Of a stretch of DNA of 64,000 nucleotides, positions 63,101-64,000 are shown in pieces (the first letter of the stretch is position 1; each line of letters starts with the position of its first letter). The DNA comes from Ophthalmolycus amberensis (lineage: Eukaryota; Chordata; Actinopteri; Perciformes; Zoarcidae). The stretch covers positions 192,001 to 256,000 of the forward strand of contig JAFEUB010001559.1 in NCBI GenBank assembly GCA_024529925.1. The letters are read 5' to 3'. A program made the position numbers and the translations under genes. The notes beneath the pieces are model-generated. The model had not been told where the DNA came from. It searched no databases and saw only the letters and a list, made by a program, of their open reading frames with translations.

Positions 63101-63795
63101 ACATTTGACCTGTACCCCTCCCGACGACAGAGGCAGCGTTCACCCTGCTGCTGTACTGGGAGCTGCTGCAGTGGGAGGACCGGCCCCTGAGGGACTTCCT
63201 TCACTACCCCTGTCAGAGCGAGTGGCAACGAAAGGAGAACCTGAGTCGCAAGATCCTCCACTACTTCAACAAGGGCAAGGCAAGTGAATCCTCACCGCTT
63301 CGTCTCTCACTTCCTGTTCGGACTGACTTCAAGCCAGCGCGTGCTGCACAAAATTCACATGAAGCTTTATACCTTTCTTATTTTTGTATTTCTTTTCTAC
63401 CATGTTCACGTGTCTGCAGCTGTTCCCAAACTAAATTACATTTATCCTTCATTATCATTAAGAGTGAGAGAGAATCCTCAAGTGTTATTTTACATCGAAA
63501 CGTCTCAGTATTCGTACTAAAGTACTAGATTCATACCGTGGTAGAGAAGTGCTTTTTTTAATGATGGGGCTCATTTAAATTATTCTAATGTTTAGGGTGA
63601 CGCTGCAGAAATGATGATTCTTCCTGAGACATTTGTCATTTTAATGATTAATTCTCTTTGTTGTACAGGATGACTTGAGCTTCATTTATCTCATTTATGA
63701 CTCTGCAGTGCTGGGAATATGGAATCTCTCTCTGCCGGGAGCTGGCGTTCCAGTACGAGACTTTATACGACTATCAGAGCCTCAGCTGGATACGG
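26043..63795 (+). CDS. dock3: Dedicator of cytokinesis 3 (DOCK3/MOCA), 39 coding exons, 3' partial
   Basis: Exons: 26043-26079, 32447-32530, 34177-34217, 36197-36252, 40082-40178, 41731-41879, 43725-43809, 45165-45206, 46282-46436, 46619-46700, 47053-47113, 47207-47354, 48451-48539, 50386-50511, 53053-53177, 53330-53492, 53615-53721, 54549-54720, 55146-55243, 55699-55782, 55887-55987, 56088-56169, 57003-57173, 57870-58062, 58198-58325, 58479-58625, 58738-58836, 58935-59029, 59226-59301, 59463-59563, 59656-59714, 59825-59973, 60116-60201, 60316-60342, 60455-60550, 61093-61153, 61258-61351, 63131-63279, 63709-63795. They give 1334 continuous codons (about two thirds of the roughly 2030-aa family length); the rest lies beyond the window. 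Start MWIPTEEEKIGV matches human MWTPTEEEKYGV. DOCK3 is a mainly neuronal RAC1 exchange factor acting at the plasma membrane with ELMO and WAVE in axon growth. Domains here: SH3, helical region, DHR-1 (about 420-600), ARM-like repeats, start of DHR-2. DOCK4 is the nearest alternative, but the sequence follows DOCK3. Confidence 0.96.
26946..26999. repeat. (CA)n microsatellite
   Basis: About 27 CA units without interruption in dock3 intron 1. Confidence 0.95.
28340..28790 (-). mobile_element. 3' end of a LINE, minus strand (dock3 intron 1)
   Basis: On the minus strand 28787-28548 reads open for 79 codons, including CGHCSTGEVETETHFLLKCQ TVNEIRN, the Cys/His motif region typical of the C-terminal end of LINE ORF2. 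Downstream (28460-28340, minus) the AT-rich tail shares gtgttaatattcat and surrounding bases with the copy at 46725-47010, indicating the same family. The 5' part is missing, the usual 5' truncation of LINE copies. Confidence 0.65.
34218..36196 (+). other. dock3: dock3 intron 3
   Basis: About 2 kb of AT-rich sequence. No repeat or exon could be supported. Confidence 0.5.
36299..36986. mobile_element. 688-bp non-autonomous DNA transposon-like element
   Basis: Terminal inverted repeats: the left end TAATTGACCCTTGGCTAAG pairs with the right end read in reverse, TAATTGACCCTTTACTAAG (12 exact bases, then two mismatches, then CTAAG). There is no transposase frame. Located in dock3 intron 4, only 46 bases after exon 4. 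Superfamily not assigned; target-site duplication unclear. Confidence 0.7.
37020..37420 (-). pseudogene. Degenerate THAP-like (transposase-type) fragment
   Basis: On the minus strand 37319-37029 reads open and begins MQTTEKWGKSCCVVGFTTNR VKNPELSLRAI, resembling the start of THAP zinc-finger proteins and THAP-bearing transposases (G-x-S-C-C-V-V-x-C-T-N-R). The second zinc Cys appears as Phe, so the finger is probably dead. Upstream frames are broken. It lies just beside the TIR element above and may be part of a larger decayed transposon. Confidence 0.45.
37778..37831. repeat. (CA)n microsatellite
   Basis: CA repeat with a short ATGCAC interruption, dock3 intron 4. Confidence 0.9.
39230..39287. 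repeat. (CA)n microsatellite
   Basis: About 29 uninterrupted CA units in dock3 intron 4. Confidence 0.95.
43100..43520 (-). repeat. Teleost dispersed repeat, minus orientation (dock3 intron 6)
   Basis: Read on the minus strand: aaaggaatagtttgacattt, then gcagccggctagcttagctt agcttagcac, then a cctggctctgcctgaa-type block and a gggggtttcatgtgccagac block. This order matches a repeat common in fish genomes. A second copy in + orientation is at 49109-49450. Confidence 0.65.
44446..44506. repeat. (CA)n microsatellite
   Basis: About 30 uninterrupted CA units in dock3 intron 7. Confidence 0.95.
46725..47010 (+). mobile_element. 3' end of a LINE, plus strand (fills dock3 intron 10)
   Basis: Begins in frame with TQTETHVLLECKTCNETRNKF NSV, the same C-terminal ORF2 motif as the copy at 28340-28790. 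It ends with an AT-rich 3' region (caataaagccacattaaatt gaatt), a typical LINE tail. It occupies most of the 352-base intron 10 between exons 10 and 11. Confidence 0.65.
49109..49450 (+). repeat. Teleost dispersed repeat, plus orientation (dock3 intron 13)
   Basis: Same family as 43100-43520 in the opposite orientation: aaaggaatacttcgacattt, cgcagcttagcttagcacaa ag, acgggggattatgtgagggg actatttcatgg. It is more diverged and shorter than its partner. Confidence 0.65.
49505..49650 (+). repeat. Fragment of another teleost repeat
   Basis: Contains atattcacatttgagaagcc and attgattagcaaaattg...ttttctgttgatcgactaac, matching from memory a repeat whose other end reads ctgcaactaacgatta. A related end appears at 62311-62400. 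Confidence 0.4.
51488..51650. repeat. TCTCC minisatellite with 48-bp higher-order period
   Basis: Built from CTCCT pentamers; the variant tattcttccc recurs at 51513, 51561 and 51609, exactly 48 bases apart. The purine strand is polypurine, so triplex formation is possible. Confidence 0.95.
52130..52161. repeat. (TTAGCA)n hexamer array
   Basis: Five tandem copies of a six-base unit in dock3 intron 14. Confidence 0.9.
52572..52690 (+). repeat. Solo end of a GGGCTGGGCGATA element
   Basis: Starts GGGCTGGGCGATAATTCA and contains atcgagatatcgtgatac, shared with the complete inverted-repeat element at 54765-55095. Only one end is present. Confidence 0.55.
53053..54720 (+). other. dock3: DOCK3 DHR-1 (C2-like lipid-binding) domain exons 15-18
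   Basis: Begins with GDIRNDLYLTLERGEFERGG, continues with NIEVTLYVLYADG, SEYRSFVLYHNNSPRW and FRGSHLRFEFRHCS, and ends near KETFWVSTILCSTKLTQN (about residues 418-607). In the DOCK family this domain binds phosphoinositides and brings the protein to the membrane. Confidence 0.92.
54765..55095. mobile_element. MITE-like inverted-repeat element (dock3 intron 18)
   Basis: Left end TAGGGCTGCATGGGCGATAT; the right end reversed is TAGGGCTGGGCGATAACTCA. About 331 bases, AT-rich interior, no ORF. It resembles a GGGCGATA element family frequent in fish genomes (hAT-like by memory). Inserted 45 bases after exon 18. Confidence 0.6.
55858..55880. repeat. (TG)n tract at the exon 21 acceptor of dock3
   Basis: TG repeat directly before gctcag (55881-55886), replacing the polypyrimidine tract of this acceptor. 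Confidence 0.95.
56600..56712 (+). repeat. Retroelement tail in dock3 intron 22
   Basis: Contains gcattctgtgcttaagcttg aaaagtgctatattaataaa agtattg, the same type of AAGTGCTATANAAATAAA tail as on the minus strand at 4430-4475. The preceding sequence (56290-56600) may be its body. Confidence 0.45.
57456..57518 (+). CDS. dock3: Candidate 63-nt cassette exon of dock3
   Basis: Lies in intron 23 between the exons ending ...FTQ and beginning AALLNSF. It has an acceptor with a C/T-rich tract (gggacag) and a consensus donor GTAAGT, is exactly 21 codons, is phase 0 at both ends like its neighbours, and has no stop (LRGVISCMPLC...GLSSIS). Inclusion would insert a Cys/Ser-rich 21-residue segment in the helical-repeat region. 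I do not recall this insert in mammalian DOCK3. Confidence 0.55.
59302..59328. repeat. (GT)n tract forming the exon 29 donor of dock3
   Basis: The intron begins as part of the repeat: AAG then GTGTGTGTG. Each GT offers a potential donor, but only the first keeps phase 0. Confidence 0.95.
60082..60112. repeat. (TG)n tract at the exon 33 acceptor of dock3
   Basis: TG repeat immediately before the acceptor tag (60113-60115). Confidence 0.95.
60316..60342 (+). CDS. dock3: dock3 exon 34, 27-nt microexon
   Basis: Flanked by cgcag and gtgagg, phase 2 on both sides, it encodes TQLFGPYPS within the sequence conserved in DOCK3. It is needed to keep the known protein sequence, so it is likely constitutive. 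It is 27 nt, a size at which neuronal microexon regulation is common. Confidence 0.9.
61258..63795 (+). other. dock3: Start of DOCK3 DHR-2 (RAC1 exchange) domain, exons 37-39
   Basis: Encodes NFYKSEVNKEDMYIRYIHKL followed by FTLLLYWELLQWEDRPL and ELAFQYETLYDYQSLSWIR, the N-terminal helical lobe (lobe A) of DHR-2. The catalytic lobes B and C, including the nucleotide-sensor loop, are past the window end. Exon 38 ends at a GC donor. Confidence 0.88.
61352..63130 (+). other. dock3: dock3 intron 37
   Basis: 1.8 kb. It contains fragments that look like teleost repeats: a ctgcaactgatggc block at 62311-62400 and gtgactggtcggccagttat at about 62571, followed by cgattaatcggccaaaccga ttaatcgg (62643-62670, a short inverted repeat). 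No exon supported. Confidence 0.5.
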
Positions 63796-64000
63796 GTAAG
63801 TACAGTCCTGCGTGCTTCCTGTTATTATCAAACAAGCAATCCTCTGTGACGCTGGAAAGTGAGATGTTCAGCTCCCTCTGGCATCGTCATCCTCGTATGT
63901 GGTGCGATGGCGTCAAACACAAAGGTCCCGATCAGCTGTGCACACCCACACTCATCGGGGGAAAGCAGAGGCTTCAGTAATGTGTGTGATTAGAGCGTTA

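Overview
The window is nuclear genomic DNA from a vertebrate, most likely a ray-finned (probably percomorph) fish. It carries spliced genes with GT-AG introns. The introns are short to moderate. There are many long CA/TG microsatellites and poly-G/poly-C runs, and dispersed repeats of types common in teleost genomes. No prokaryotic, organellar or viral gene organisation is visible. The genes were identified by remembered protein family similarity and by splice phase, not by database search.

Three protein-coding genes lie on the + strand. (1) ssuh2 (424-5500): 13 coding exons, 395 codons, a proline-rich N terminus and a DnaJ-like CxxC zinc-binding core. (2) dcaf1/vprbp (7073-19936): 24 coding exons, 1545 codons. 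It encodes the substrate receptor of the CUL4-DDB1 E3 ubiquitin ligase, with LisH, WD40 (two WDxR motifs) and an acidic tail. (3) dock3 (26043 to beyond the window): 39 coding exons, 1334 in-frame codons. It contains the SH3 domain, the DHR-1 domain and the start of the DHR-2 guanine-exchange domain; the rest lies past base 64000. Every exon junction in the three models keeps the reading frame.

Region by region: 1-423 is upstream of the ssuh2 start. 5501-6123 holds the ssuh2 3'UTR and a short gap. 6124-7072 is the dcaf1 promoter and non-coding first exon. 19937-21260 is the dcaf1 3'UTR. 21261-25380 is intergenic, with a decayed LINE reverse-transcriptase relic and G/C homopolymers. 25381-26042 is the dock3 promoter and leader. 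From 26080 onward the sequence is dock3, with large 5' introns (intron 1 is 6.4 kb) and compact 3' introns. In human, as I recall it, DOCK3 and DCAF1 also share a locus (3p21), but with MANF and RBM15B between them and DCAF1 on the opposite strand. I see neither MANF nor RBM15B here.

The most interesting observations are about RNA processing and repeats. They include a strong unannotated 63-nt in-frame cassette exon candidate in dock3 and a phase-matched alternative first exon in ssuh2. A GC-AG intron and a 27-nt microexon occur in dock3, and three dock3 splice sites are embedded in TG microsatellites. Two pairs of inverted repeats bracket internal exon blocks of dcaf1 and dock3. A 127-bp imperfect palindrome, a perfect 19-bp hairpin, a 688-bp TIR element, a THAP-like remnant, two related LINE relics and a 48-bp higher-order minisatellite complete the list. 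I found no wholly new gene system; the novelty candidates are alternative exons and structural repeats.
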